Origin: Punica granatum
Taxonomy: Eukaryota > Streptophyta > Magnoliopsida > Myrtales > Lythraceae
Direction of reading: 5' to 3'
Length of the DNA: 64,000 bases
NCBI RefSeq assembly: GCF_007655135.1
Contig: NC_045128.1
Span: forward strand, 28,304,811-28,368,810
Shown: in pieces, positions 46,898 to 61,284 of the stretch
Position numbering within the stretch: position 1 is the stretch's first letter
How the letters are laid out: each line of letters starts with the position of its first letter
The notes under the pieces: generated by a model
Told to the model about the DNA's origin: nothing
Databases searched by the model: none
The model's input: only the letters and a program-made list of their open reading frames with translations
Program-made: the position numbers and the translations under genes

Positions 46898-48794
46898 TAT
46901 ATATAAATGTAAGAAAGCAGAGTTGAGGTGGTTTGGCTTGATAGTCTCGAATGCCCGGTTTACCCAATGAGATTTTCTCGATATATTGATTCTTTTAGTT
47001 TCTCTATTGTAATTTTTAGTGAATCCCAATGTTTTAAATATTTTAAGTATTTTATGACGTGATCTAGATAAAACATAATATTATTTTTTCATGAGTTGCT
47101 GTTGTTTACAAAATATTTAATTAATCCCAAACTTTTGAGCTTTTTAAACTAAATAAATATCTTAAGATAAGAAATCAATATAATAAAAAAAATTTGAGAA
47201 AATTTTATTATTTACATAATCTATCTATCTATCTTTCTATCTGTTTATTTTATTTATTTATTAATGTTATCTACTTCTTTATAAAACCAAACACTCACTC
47301 TTTGGTCTCACTTTTGTTTTTTAAGTTATTCATTACCCATTAACTCTAATTCATTATTACCATTAAATTTTCCACAAAATATTAATTTTGTTGAATAGTT
47401 TCCAAATCAACTTTCTCCTCCCTTATCTAATGGACATACACCCAACTCCTTTTTTTATTTAAGTTGTTATTGTAAATATTTATCACTGATTACTAGTTTT
47501 GTTAATTTATGAAGGGAGAAGGAATGTATGTCTAATTTTCATTCTCTTCAAAATGCCCTTTGTAAATAATTATTAAAAAATTAATATCCATTACATCATG
47601 CGTGAGTTAGAGATTAATTAATAAATGGCGCCTCATCTACGTATTTCGTGGGATTATTATTCGATTATATAATTTACATATAATAAATTATTAGATAATT
47701 ATTTTAATATATTGTGCATGTAATATATTAATATCATGGATTAATTACAATTATGTTATCTTTTTTTTTTGAGAATTTATTGGTTCAATTAATGTGGTGG
47801 TTTAATTAATGCAATGGGTTAATAAATGTTAATTATGTAATAAATGAAAGTGCTTAATTAATTTCATGAGGTATGTGAAAGTTTGAATCACGAGAAGCTG
47901 AGGGTTTGAAGATTGAAGCGACAACATTAATCTTACTTTTCGTTTTGTAATTATATATTACATAAAATTTTAAATAATTTATTTAACCATCAACTACGCA
48001 CTTCCCTTAATCTCTTTCTCTCCCTTTCTCTTATTCTTTCTCTCCTCACGTTATCCTCTCACTCCTCTCTACATGCACCATTATCTCTTAATTGATATTC
48101 ATTGATTGAGGTTTCTAATAGACAATAATATTTTAATTTTTAAGGAAAAATATTATCACATCTTAAAATTATAAAAATGTTTACTACGTAACACAGCTCA
48201 TGAGTATGGTTCGATTTTCATTGATTGATGTTTCTAATAAACAATAATATTTTAATTTTTATGGAAAAATAATTATCAAAGCTTAAAACTATAAAAATGT
48301 TTACTGCATAACACTGCGCATGAGTATGGTTCTTGTATGTAATTATGAAAGAGGCTTATGAATGTTACTGAGGATTTTTCTAAATCTTTTATACTTTTCG
48401 TGCCCCATCTTTTATAGACGCACATCGTCAAATAGCAGTATAACATTGGCTTCTCAATATTTTCGCTTCGGTTCAAGAGAAGCAATTATACCTAAAACAC
48501 TTCTTGGCAGTTTGGCTTTCGAAATGGAAAACAAGACAACAAACACCTTTCACAGATCGATCTGTAGTACTCTCAAGATTCTAAAAGCATCTCCAATGGG
48601 GTCCCGACTCGTAGGCCCCTAATTGGTAGGGACATCCCCCGCAGGCTCTGGGACATCCATTGGAGCTGCCCAGCTTTTTGCGCCGGGGACGGTAAATGGG
48701 CACCGATCCCGATTAATTGGCCGCAAATGAGGCAGCCACGTGGACCGCCGAGCCCACCTGCTGATCATTGGCGCCCCGCCCACGGGGGTGTGTG
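46898..48794. other. AT-rich spacer and CTCCAATGG element, no gene
   Basis: It matches 6340-8223. The small inverted-repeat element is at about 48585-48665. It is followed by gggacggtaaatgggcaccg, which also follows the element before the MULE in modules B and D. Confidence 0.6.
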
Positions 48795-48960
48795 GTTTCT
48801 GATAGATGCACTGTCTTATGAATGGCTTTTTTAGCCAGGCTGGACAACGAACTAAATAAAACCAAATTTTGATTCATCCGCATCCCCTATATTCTTTCTG
48901 CTGCGTAACACTAATTGATCCTCCTAGTCTTCCTAGATTCACCATTGGATTTTATATTAT
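48795..48960 (+). promoter_or_regulatory. Orphan MYB promoter copy (module D entry)
   Basis: This is the same as 8224-8395 with few differences. The spacer 48961-49893 follows and holds no recognised gene. Confidence 0.55.
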
Positions 48961-49898
48961 CTTTCTGTTTGATATACACCATCCGATAAGTGCATCATCT
49001 ACCAGAATATTCTAGCCTACGGGTGGATGTGGGTTGGCGTGGAATTTTCCTTTGTTTGGATATTATTTTATGAGGGAAAGGGAGGGGAGGGAAAGAGAGG
49101 TGAGGGAAGGGGAGGTAAATGTATTAGCCTATCCAAACAAAGAAAGTGTACCCCTTCCTTTCCTTCCATTTTTTGCAACCCAAATATGGTGTAATCTTTA
49201 TTCGATCCCACCAACAGTATGCAATCGGGATCTCCCAAATAAACTTCTAGGATACAAAATGAAATCAATCCTGTTGGAACGTACAGATGTTGTATGATCA
49301 CATAATATTGTTCTAAATCTTCTGCAATAGACCGAGAACAAGAGAGATTTGAAAGAGATGAGTAGAGAGGGGAGAAAAGAGAGGAGAGGTGAGACGAGAG
49401 AAATTTTGGTGTGAATATTTCGCTTATACCTTCAAATGTGGGTTACATCAATTTTATAAAACAATTGTGTATCTCTTCGAAAAGAAATGTCCATCCGGAT
49501 TGTCAGTGATGACTTTACTCGCAATAGTTAATGTTTTTTTTTCCTTTCAAACATATTAATTAGTAATAATTCTCATCTCTCAAAATTTAGAATAATATTT
49601 TTCAATTTTTACATATTTATCCCATTTTCCAATATTGTGATAACTACGGGTCAACTTCAATTAATGAAGTTTGAAAGTTCCCCAACACACGATAACAAAA
49701 CAAAGAATTGGAAGAAAATATATTCGACATGTAAATCTATTTTTTAAATATTATTTTCCTAAATTATTACTTTTTTAGTAGTATTATTTATTATTATGTG
49801 GTATCCCGTGCAAATTCGCCTACTATATTATAGATCCTCTAAGAGCGTTTGCTTTGCTCAACCTTCTCTTTTCATTACGGAAAATATCATAATACTTG

Positions 49899-52531
49899 GG
49901 TCACGACCCGAAATTTCGGCAAAATTTCCCCTAATTGTTTTCAATATCCTTTATCACATAAACTAGTCATATAAAAACATGTTTTCCATACACCCAAAAT
50001 ATATATATAATCAATCTAGCAACCTCTAATATATATATATATATATATACTTCTCAAAAGAGAGTAATTTTTCTCAACCACATCCCTAAACCATCTAAAC
50101 AAAAGTTTCAAGTCATGATATATTCAAATACATTATATAAAAAAAAGAATATCTATCAAATAACTAAGATCTCTACCTAGTTCTCCGGACTAATCATCGA
50201 TGTCCAAAATGGTTATCCTATGTAGCTATAAACTTATCTAGAAAAATATATGCATGGTATGAGCTGCATATTCCAAAGTTAAATAAATTATTATTAAACA
50301 ATATATATATTAGATTGCAAACAACCAAATATTCAAATAAGTAATACAATCACATCCAATCCAAGTATCAGCTTACCGGCACACATATACAGTATAAATA
50401 TATATATACAAACTATAATAATAATTATATTCAATATAGTAACCAATTTTAAGTCCTACTAACAAATACACACAGTTCTTCCAACCATTTCTCTAATATT
50501 CAATATCACATAAATACCAAATATCCATTCATTAAGCGTTTTATAAAAAGCCACTACACAATCACTTAACAAATCAAGTTTCAGCAACACCACGATTTTC
50601 ATCTAACAACCTCAGACAATTTCAACAATCACCACATCTCCAGCAAGCAGATAAGACAAATAATATACAACAAAACCAATTGATATAGTTATAGGGTCAC
50701 ATTTCCTTACGACAAGTTAGGACGGTACCGTAACCCTGCACATCTCATTCAGGCTCCATTTTCTATCCGCCGGGTCCAGCGGCCGTTCGAGACCTATTTT
50801 CTATTCCGCCGAGTCCAGCGGCCTATGGCTATAGTTAAACAACAATACAAGTATAATCAATTGCAACCATGCCATCTCACCTCATATATCATCACACACA
50901 CAATCTCAATCACATTATAATGGCAGCATGTTATCATCACATATCTCATACACAATCAGCATATACAATCACACCATATATCTCAAATCAAAATGAAACA
51001 TAAAAGGTGCAATATTTCTCAAATCAATTCACACAACATAACAAGATCAATTTCTTAATATCTAATTATCACAATATTTTTCTTAATTAATTTATATAAA
51101 TATAATACATCATTTTACAAGGGAATAGAGTACTCACCAAACTTGCCAAAATATTTAATGAAGTCGAACCATCAGAACGCACAATTTCAGTCTCTTCAGC
51201 TTCTATAGGCCATAAGCATGACAAGAAAAACAATTATAAAATTTAAGCATTTTCTTCATATATTCCTTATGGCAAACAATATCGCATTTGACCATAAAAT
51301 GAAGAAATTTATTCAGACTTAATTGCCCCGAGAACCTCGAGACTTAACTAGCTCCAACTGTTATTAATATGCGATAAATAAGTAATCAAGCTAAAATAAT
51401 CCTATTCATATCATCTTCACCACAGTAATTCAAGACTTCAAAGTCTTATTTGAGTAGAACCACTATATTAATCAAACCTTTTATCCCGAACACCAATTGA
51501 ACGCTCTCATGAGATCAATTACACTTACCATCAAACCTTATCTTATAATTTTCACCCAAACAACCCAAGGTTAGCAAGGAATCCGCAAAAAGAATGAATC
51601 ACCATCCATAGGACTCAATAGGAAACATCAATTCATTCACCAAGACAACTCAATATGGTATAGCCCAACAACAATAGAAACCATTAAAACATATTCCTTC
51701 CTTGCCACGGCATGTCTAAGCTATGGAAGAGCATATCAATTAGTTGGTACATGTATGCATAACATTAATCAGATCAGTCATTAATGCAAAAAGATTAATT
51801 AAAGTATCATCCTTAACAATCACGAAGATATAAACTTCTTCACTGCTAGCGAAATTCCCATAAATTGAACCTCGATATTACAACCAACAACTTCCTCAAC
51901 CTAACTATCCAATCAGTAAACCAGACCTTACACTAAACTTAAGTGGGCGGAATTAAAAATAAATGTTCATGTAAACTTAAGAAATAACATGCCAAAGCCA
52001 TAATTAATCAATTCGCAACAAACCCACTTACAAGAGAAACCTACTAATTCATACAAACCAATAATAAGAAAGTCAATCGTATAAATTAAATACATCATTA
52101 TATCACAATAATCCAAGGCAGCAAGCAAGTAGCTCAACCCAAAACTTTTCTAGGCAAGAAAAAAAAACCCAATCCTGTTCAACCATGATGAACTATAAGT
52201 AATTCACAAACACATATATGCCTATTCAAGTTCATAAGATTCACTAGCTTCATCAAATTTAACTAATTTCACACAAGGCAAGGCTCAAGCAAGGAAAACA
52301 TAAAAATTTAAGTCTATTGGCTAACTTGACTAATTTGGAGAAATCTACCTCATTTCAAATCTGAGATGAAAATAAATCCCATAAAACTTTCTCAAATCGC
52401 TTAACCTTCAAACCTATAGCCAAAACCTCAGAGAAAGAGAGGTTGGAAGGGGGAAAGGTGATCGCAAGGTCGGGTCTTTATGGACATGCACTGAGCTTCC
52501 TCTGCTTCTGCAGGTTCCTCCCACTTCCTCC

Positions 52532-52576
<45 letters not shown>

Positions 52577-52871
52577 CCTCTCTCACGCCCTCTGTTCTTC
52601 TCTGTTTCTCTTTAATTTCTCCCGCCCAAAAACAGAGCCAAAAGGAAAGGAAAGGAACAAAATTAAAAAAAGAAAGAAATGTGTGGCGGTGGAAATGGAT
52701 TTGCAGGGGCAAATGAGGCCACATGGGGCCCTTTTCTACCCTTTCTTTTTTGTATTATTTCTTCGTGTTCAGGCGACGTGTATGTATAATATATATATAT
52801 ATATATATGAAAGCATATATATGCATAAGCATACCTAGGTATATTTGAAAAAATAAATACCAGGTGTCACA
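49899..52871 (+). mobile_element. Long solo-LTR-like element, module D
   Basis: It begins GGTCACGACCCG (first T changed to G) and ends GGTGTCACA, flanked by acttg at 49894-49898 and 52872-52876. It is 2.97 kb and lacks the nested element of module B: the empty site tatct lies near 50942-50947. The shared duplication shows the insertion predates the B/D split. Its G-box is mutated to CACATG. Confidence 0.8.
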
Positions 52872-52876
52872 ACTTG

Positions 52877-53345
52877 TAACCATCTATGTGATAGACTTTC
52901 TCTCATTGAACTCAAAGCTCAAAGTTGTAGCGAGCAATTTTATATTTCACTTGATGATGTCCTTTTCTGGCCAATAAAAATAACAAATAAACAAAATTCA
53001 TGGACAGACACTTCATATTATGTATAGCTGGAACGAGTCCATCTCATATATATATCGTATGATAAGTGCAGTGTCTTATCAATTTTGGCATAATTTTCAT
53101 TTCATCCACATTCCCTATATTCTCTCAATCTCTGCTGCAGAACACCAGTTGTGATTTGGATCCTCCTAATCCTCCTTAGATTCACCATTGGATCGAATCT
53201 CCCGAAAATCTAGCTAGTGATGTTCTTCTCAGTCATATTCCACCGTATCCCTATATCCTCTCCCTCAAATTAATATTTCATAATCTTGATCTTTACGGAT
53301 CCTAATTAACACTGTATATATAAACGTACCGACCACCAGAATCCA
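52877..53345 (+). promoter_or_regulatory. MYB3 promoter
   Basis: The TATA box is at 53315-53324 (tatatataaa). The region is nearly the same as the MYB1 promoter, so MYB3 could be transcribed in spite of its coding deletion. Confidence 0.55.
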
Positions 53346-55678
53346 ATGGACATTCCGCAATACACACACACTCCCCATCATCATACATACCGATTGATCG
53401 CTAGAGCATTCTCGACCGAGAGGAAGAAACCGGTCTCCTGGACTGAGGATGATCACAAGTACGTAAGTCACGTAGCGATATTTTCTATTTTCTTCTAATA
53501 TTAACCGAGCGTTCTTTATATATTTATTTTCTTTTATTGCAAGGAATCGTCACACATGCTTGCGTTTTCCAAGAGTTTGGCCGATAGTTCTAGCTCGGCA
53601 TAAAAGCACAGCTTAGATATTAATTACTAGTTCATATACCGGGATAAAAAATGTGCATCTATTACTATTAGTCCATGGACAATTTTGTTGCCCATTCTTC
53701 GGTATACATCAATTACTGGCTCTAATATAATAAATTCATATATATATATATATATATTGATCCGTGCTTTGTGACAAATTAATATTCTTGACAAGCAGGA
53801 TATTCTTGCTGGGATTGCGCTACTTCGCTACCCTGGCAAAAAAATGGAAGAATAAGAAATGGGAGATAATTTCGACGTATTTCCTGACAAATAAGAATAC
53901 AAGCGAACTTGCAAGCCCTGCCCAAAAGTACTACAAACGGCAACAGCAAAAGGGAGAGACGAAGAGGAAGAGCATCAACGACACAATCCTTCAAAAGGAG
54001 GACGAGGTCAGACTCAAGCAGTTGATCCGGGAAAACCTCAGAGCCCGGAAGCGGTCCCAACTATCCCAACGAGGGGCAGCACCCACCGTGGTGCAGTCCC
54101 AAGCAGAACAGGAGCACGAGCAACACCATCTTCATCAGATGCCCGGGATGGGGTTCCCAACAGTCCCTAGGCTGAGCTTCGGTGCATGTGTTCAGACTCA
54201 TCAGATGCAGCCCGCTCCGCCTGTCTCTTGGAACATGGCGCCAAATACACCCAATTGCACATCTTCAGGAGGAACTCTACAGATCCATCAGAGAACCAGC
54301 CATCCCGCGCCCGCCTCTGGTCTCAGCTGCGCCAATACAACACCGCATACACAATCCATCACGCAGGAGTTTCAGCCATCGCCCACTGCTCATCCACTGG
54401 TCCAGCCCCATCTCCAGCACAATACTACTAATCTTTGTTACAGATTATTCCAACTGATTATTATTATATGGAAAGCAGAAATTATGCTGTTGCAAGACCT
54501 TACTTTGAACCAAATGGAGTTTATGCTGTCAGTTTTGAGGATAAATTAGTTAATAAGTGATCCTGTTTGTTTGGACAGATGCAACACCATCTTAATCAGA
54601 TGCTCGTGATGGCAGCTCCGGCTTTCTCCAGGCCGAGCTTCGATGTAGGTGGAGGACATACTCAGATGCAGCCCATGGCGCCAAACACACCCAATGCATA
54701 TCCTCGGGAGGAACTCTTCAGATCTGCCAGAGGACCCGCCATCACACGCCCGGCTCTGGTCCCACCTGCGCCTATTCAAGAGCTTACGCAATCCATCAGA
54801 CCGGAGTTTCAGCCAGTGCCCACTGTTCAACCAATGGTACGGCCTGCCGTCCCACACCCGGCTCTTCAGTTTGGAGGACCTGCCCCAGTCGTCAGATCCG
54901 TCGGAGGACCCGCCATCACACACCAGGCACTGGTCCCACCTGCACCTATTGAAGAGCTTACACAATCCATCAGACCGGAGTTTCAGCCGGTGCCCACTGT
55001 TCTACCAATGGTACGGCCCCATCTCTTGCACAATACGATTGATGTTCGTTAATTAGAAAGAATTTCAACTGATTATTATCATAATGAAAGCAGAAATTAT
55101 GCTGTTGCAAGACCTTACTTTGAACCTAATGGAGTTTATGCAGTAAGTTTTGAGGATAAATTAGTTGATAAGTGAACGTTGTTTGTTGGACAGGCACAAC
55201 GCCGTCTTGATGAGATGCTCGTCATGGTAGCCCCAGCAGACTCCAGGCCGAGCTTCGACGTATGTGGTCAGACTCAGATACAGCCCATGCCGCCAAACAC
55301 ACCCAATGCACATCTTCGGGAGGAACTCTTTAGATCTGTCGGAGGACCCGCTGCCCCTCACCCAGGTCTGGTCCCACCTGCACCTACTCAAGACCTTACA
55401 CAATCCATCAGACCGGAGTTTCAGCCAGTGGCCACTGTTCAACCAATGGTATGGCCCCATCACCTGGACACAGTGCCACTACACTGATGCCGCCACTAAT
55501 TGGTTGGGACGACTGTTCAATTCAGAGCTTCAACATTTCCGGTGGTACCACCCCGATATCTCCAGTGGTTCAGTATCAACAAGTCCAACCATCCTTTTAC
55601 GACGACCAGCACATGTGCAGCTTTTCAGACCATGCCTACGCCAAAAGCACCACTGAGGCGGAGCACCGGCGCATATGA
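53346..55678 (+). CDS. MYB3: N-terminally rearranged MYB-related gene
   Basis: Exons: 53346-53458, 53799-54399, 54579-55010, 55194-55448 and 55526-55678; continuous frame, about 517 aa. A deletion equivalent to MYB1 16389-16751 removed the normal start and about 100 acidic residues. It joined the former uORF (MDIPQYTHTPHHH...AFST) in frame to ERKKPVSWTEDDHK. The SHAQKYF motif is SPAQKYY, so the conserved His is Pro, which should harm DNA binding. Intron 1 has a 45-bp addition (near 53550-53595). Downstream repeats and the last exon are intact. Either a new variant protein or an early pseudogene; the His-to-Pro change favours loss of binding. Confidence 0.6.
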
Positions 55679-55900
55679 GAAACAGCCTGGCTGCTTGACC
55701 ATATGGACTGTCTTCCATATAGACACAACTTCTTGCATGATCCATGGGAATCATTAATTCCTTTACATCTGCGTTTAGTAGAATGTCTTCTGCAAACTTA
55801 GAGATTCTTGTTACCTCTAATGACTAAAGTCGATCAACTTTATCAATACTTTGGTCGAGATAATTAGCGAAATTGTTAGTATAACCTTTGAAAGATACTA
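55679..55900. other. MYB3 3' flank up to the deletion junction
   Basis: This is the common MYB 3' flank. It ends at gaaagatact, where the sequence jumps to the stretch that follows the GEM-like gene in module B. Confidence 0.7.
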
Positions 55901-57054
55901 GAGGACCAGAAACTATGGGATGAAGCCTTCACAAAAAATGTTGATCCAGTAGATGCTTAGAACTGAAAAGGAGTCCTCAAGTGATATTCCATTTTCCCGT
56001 TTCCAAGAGAACTCGGAGACTCATACTGCAGCAAGCTGTGACAGTTACTATGATCAAATCCTTCAAGGTTAAAGCCTAAACTTCAATTCCACCAAAATAA
56101 AAAATTAAAAAGAAAAGAAAAGAAAAATCCTAAACTTCAATACTTAGTTACAGGGCTGCTGGGGATTTCTAAATGCTTGCAAAAGGTGGGGGAAACCATA
56201 CTTTATTCATATGCATAAAGCAAATGGATGCATCATAGCCACATCAGACCTATGACCAAACCCACATGGAGCTGACCGAAACTTTATTTAATGTATAGAA
56301 AAGTCAAAAAAGGATAAATCATATGTTAAAAGTTGTTGGTTGGGGTAGGCTAGCGTTCATATGAGCCCCAACAACTTGCAAAAGGTCAAGCCATTATGTT
56401 ATGAATATCCACAGGTATTCTGCATCCGATGTTCTTCGCTTCCTTAAATTTTAAGCATATCTGCTGTCGTGTAAAAACTGTAAGAAGGATTCTTTAGCTT
56501 TGTTTCGTTCACCTAAACTAACTGTCGCTTCCATATAACTGTTTTTAAGGAAAAGGAAGTCAAATAGGAGAAATTTCCAAAGCCTTACGACTCAGACAAG
56601 GATCAACCATACCACGAAAAAAGGAGACCACATATGATGTCAAATGGGAACTCTTTAGGAGGATATGATGCTGTCTCTGGCTTTCAAAAGAGGATCTTTT
56701 GTGTACCATCGACATGGTAGTCCACTCGGAACGAGCTAAGAATTAAACTTCAAGGCAGGAGATTGAGGTCCCTTCACTCATGGTTGAAGCAACTCGTCGG
56801 AGATAGTACTCTGCTTCTAGGCTAGGGATGGGGTGATAGCCCTCTAAGATCTTGGTGGGGTTTCGATTAAGAGCCGCAAACCATTCAAGTCTTCTTGTGA
56901 CTATGGTTCAAATCAGACATGGTCATGCGGAGTTGGGATCGATGCGTTGGTTCCCCCTTTGATTTTTTTGCTTTTTTTTTCTAATGCTAACACGATCTTT
57001 GAATAATAGCACAGAAATGCACGACCTTCAGGTTTAGTTGCGAATCTAGCATAC
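55901..57054. other. Spacer matching 21569-22620; GEM-like gene deleted
   Basis: It is homologous to the stretch upstream of the GEM-like gene in module B, including the partial GEM-like promoter copy (about 56580-56695). An extra ~80 bp lies at about 56387-56465. No gene is recognised. The GEM-like gene itself and its 3' side are absent. Confidence 0.7.
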
Positions 57055-58058
57055 CTTACTTTGAACCAAATGGAGTTTATGCTGTAAGTTTTGAGGATAA
57101 ATTAGTTGATAAGTGATCGTTGTTTGTTGGACAGGCAGAACGCCATCTTAATGAGATGCTCGTGATGGCTGCCCAGCAGACTCCAGGCCGAGTGACGCAA
57201 CGGAACCTAAATTGCGATCTGTTGATTCGCGCACGAATACCAGACAACAACCTTCTATCACCTATTGATTCTACGAATATCAGGAATAGGCATCAAACTC
57301 GAAAACAAATCCGAGATTAGAAGAAAGAGCACGGTAATTTCAAACTTTATTGATAAATCTGAAATTCAACTATCTCAACCCTAGGGTTGTACAAAGCTTA
57401 AATAGGTCTTAAAAACGCTTAAATTGCACAAAAAAACATAAACTTTCCTAAAATTATAAAAACATCCTAAATAACATAAATTGCCTGTTTGAGGCCCTAA
57501 ACGATGGAATTTGCCTTAAATATCGAAAAATCACAGCAAAGCAGTGAGTTTTGCTTCAAAGGCCATTTCCTTCGAAATAGGGTCGTCAGAACCTATTTTT
57601 CTCCAAGTACCGACTTGCCGCCTCTTCGACCGCATCACCGAGCTTCGACATATGTGGTCAGACTCAGATGCAGCCCATGCCACCAAACACACCCAATGCA
57701 CATCTTCAGGAGGAACTCTTTAGATCTGTCGGAGGACCCGCTGCCCCTCACCCAGGTCTGGTCCCACCTGCACCTACTCAAGACCTTACACAATCCATCA
57801 GACCGGAGTTTCAGCCAGTGCCCGCTGTTCAACCAATGGTACAGCCTGCCATCAGACCTTACACTGATGCCGCCACTAATTGGTTGGGACGACTGTTCAA
57901 TTTAGAGCTTCAACATTTCCGGTGGTACCACCCCGATCTCTCCAGTGGTTCAGTATCAACAAGTCCAACCATCCTTTTACGATGACCAGCACATGTGCAG
58001 CTTTTCAGACCATGCCTACGCCAAAAGCACCACTGAGGCGGAGCACCGGCGCATATGA
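57055..58058 (+). pseudogene. MYB3b: truncated MYB copy broken by a TRIM LTR
   Basis: This has the same structure as MYB1b. Exon 4 is 57135-57192 and 57638-57838, with the LTR between; exon 5 is 57906-58058. No promoter or MYB domain is present. Confidence 0.85.
57193..57637 (-). mobile_element. TRIM solo LTR in MYB3b exon 4
   Basis: TGACGCAACGG...CGCATCA, 445 bp, flanked by a perfect ccgag duplication (57188-57192 and 57638-57642). The same insertion is at 22767-23212. Confidence 0.9.
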
Positions 58059-59035
58059 GAAACAGCCTGGCTGCTTGACCATATGGACTGTCTTCCATAT
58101 AGACACAACTTCTTGCATGATCCATGGGAATCATTAATTCCATTACATCTGCGTTTAGTAGAATGTCTTCTGTAAACTTAGATATTCTTGTTACCTCTAA
58201 TGACTAATGTCGATCAACTTTATCAATACTTTGGTCGAGATAATTAGCGAAATTGTTAGTATAAACTTTGAAAGATACTCGAGGAGCAGAGATGCAGATT
58301 TTATTCTGATGTTTACTGTTGATTCTTATGACTCAAACAATGATATTGTCAACAGGTCGGAAAATTTCCAACCTCGTGCCCTGTCTGGTTGTGGTTTTGC
58401 CCATCTACTCCTCACTCGGGGGATATATATATATATATATATATAAACTCATTTGTTCCTAATTTTTTCTTTGTAAAGTAACCTATTTGGCTATTTCAAT
58501 TCCTTTTTCTTTTTAATTACCACGCTGATCTATATCTATACGTCAAAAAAAAAATGGCGCTTCTTACAGTTTTTTCAAACTTCGATTAAGGCTATGGCGA
58601 CCCATTGCATCCTTTTCGATAAATTTAAAATTTTCAATATCCTAACTAATCTCCCAATTTTTCTATCAGACCCTATTGCCCCCCTTTTTTCGGTGCAAAC
58701 CTTTGTATTTGGAAACTCAATTAGGCTCCGACTAATCCAATCAGCCGAATTGGCCCACAAAGAGGTAAAGCTCTCTCAGTATGGATTTTCTGCATTCACA
58801 AATACTTGAACAAAGACCTTACTTAAGCGGAATAAGCGTCAAACTGCTTAAACCAATCCACGTTGGTATTGCCCCCTTTTCTTCTTCCCTTCTACTCCTC
58901 CACTTTCCAGCCATTTGAACGCTGCAAAGAGCAGAGTCAACTGATACGCCCTCTCTCTGGTCCCCTTTCTTCCTGTACTTTAAGCGGATGAACGAGACAA
59001 TCTTCGTCAGAAATCAGAGATACGGCGGTCAACAA
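58059..59035. other. MYB 3' flank and B/D-type spacer
   Basis: It matches 23634-24610. A (TA)n tract lies at 58422-58444. No supported gene is seen. Confidence 0.6.
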
Positions 59036-59369
59036 TGATTATGATGTAAGAAGTTCCTTTCTCTCAGTTGAGAAGGATCTCCTCAACTGAGTGACACTCT
59101 CTGTTACTTTGTCTAATTTTAATCACACCATTCAATCTTGGGGTTGAAGGCGCCTCAGAGTTCTTTCTACTTTTAAGTATGTGAAACATAACTGTTCAAG
59201 GAAATGCCCCTAGGAAATCATTATATTTTCAAGTGATATTTTTATACCCAAAAGATTTTCCAAATATTGGTAGAATTGGATCATATGGTTGTGCACGGTA
59301 TTTAAATCATAACAGTCACCCAACCTAGAAAAGGAAAAAGAAAATAATAATAATAATAATAACAACAAC

Positions 59370-59406
<37 letters not shown>

Positions 59407-61284
59407 GGATTCTCTCCCTCAATGCCCAGCAAATTATCGAAATGGATTTTTCTTGTAACTGCGAGTCCCATACTATTGATGGCATCAAGACCATTACTGA
59501 GTGAGACCAAGAAAATAGAGTTGGATTATGCATGAATAGAGAATTTATGCATGCATCATTAAAATGGCTCTGATACCATTTGGTTTATTACTATTCCTCT
59601 AATGTTGCACATATATGGTATCAATGAGGTACTAGCTTTAATGCCCTTGTTTTTGCATTTATATGTGGTGTGGAGGTTCAACTATTTGTCAGTATCTTTG
59701 CTTTAATGCCCTTGTTTTTTTTGGTGAATAGCTCTCCTCTTTTTTCTTTTATTTTTTCCTTCAGTATCTTTGCATATCCACATTAATCGTTAGGGCTGGC
59801 AAAGGAAATGTCCATGGATATGGAAGTTGAGCAATCTGGCTGGCCAAAGGCGACAAAAGTAGCGAATTTTTATTAATGTTTATGTGAATTTTATTATAAG
59901 AATTATTTATGCTGGAAAACCATTATAGACTATTTTGCGAATTTTTTGTTGTATGATTATTATGTGAATTTTGCATATTACGTATATATACATATGTATA
60001 TTTACACCTCATCAACTCTTCTCTCTCGATCTCATTGAATTTATAAGCATTGAAAATATGTGATTATATACAGTAGATATTTTTTAAAATTCTTTTAATT
60101 CTATAAATAATTTTTTTTCTCTCATTTCTTTTATTGCTTTATTCAATCGTTATTGATATCGACAATATGATAAATGAACATGAGACATGAAAGACGTTGC
60201 ACATGAGCAAAGGAGAAGGCCAACGGTGAGCTCTCGCGATCTAACGGAGCTCTATCATCAATCGGAATCTACTTTAAATATATATAATAGGTGTGAATAT
60301 TGCATATTACCTATATATATGTATGTATATATACACCTCATCAACTCTCCTCTCTAGGTCTCATTGAATTTATAAGCATTGGAAATATGTGATTATATAT
60401 AATAGATAGTTTTTATTTTTTTTCATTCTATAAATAATTTATTTTCTCTCATTTCTTTTATTTCTTTATTTAATTGTTCTTGATATCGAGAATATAATAA
60501 ATGAACAGGGAACAAGAAAGGACTTCACACCACGAGCTGAGGGAAAGGCCAATGGTGAGCTCTCGCGATGGAACGGAGCTCTGTCATCAATCGGAATCTA
60601 CTTTAAATATATATATAATAGATATTGAATATTAGTTGTTTTTAAAAACCAATTATATGGTGGAATTTTCTTTAATTTTATTAAATATTTGTATCATTAT
60701 TTCAATATTAGTCCTTACCAAAATATATTATATTATATTAGTTAAAAGTGTGCCATCGTATTTCTTAATATTGACAAGAACATACCCTTTGATCTTTTCT
60801 GTATAGGGCTTTTCTAATTAACTATGTCAATTCTCAGATGACGTAGACCTACGCCTTATTAATTTTTGTAGTAAAAAACTTTTGTTCTTGAGCAATGTCG
60901 CATCACGATATTTCAATCCAAGTAATCGCTTGCACATGCGAAAGTGCAAAATATAGTTACTAACTAACGGTACAAGAAATAATTTTTGAAATATTTTAAA
61001 TGTAGTTTTACTCTGAATTAAATTAATTATTTTTAGTTTTGGTAACATACATTGTGCTCTATTTAAATAATAAATTATCAATTGATTTTACAGATTGATT
61101 AAGTAACTTATATTTATTGGTTTGCTACAGTAATCCAATTAATATGATAATTAATCAAGTTATATATAATTATGTTTTTCTAATGAAATTTAAATTTTGT
61201 ATATATTTCTTAACATTTTATTAACATGCATTTGCACCTCTATCAAGAATCTTCTCACTTACAACGCACGTATAGATTCACTAG
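59036..61284 (+). mobile_element. Helitron-like block, 5'-truncated (module D)
   Basis: It matches 24613-26953. The hairpin pair is broken by a small deletion near 59090. The AAT tract (59343-59404) contains AAC units. The 3' end attcactag precedes T. Confidence 0.5.

Noticed and set aside
54567..55052. Treating exon 3 as a separate intronless gene starting at its own ATG
   Set aside because: It starts upstream of a clear 3' splice site and lies in frame with the preceding exons when introns are removed.
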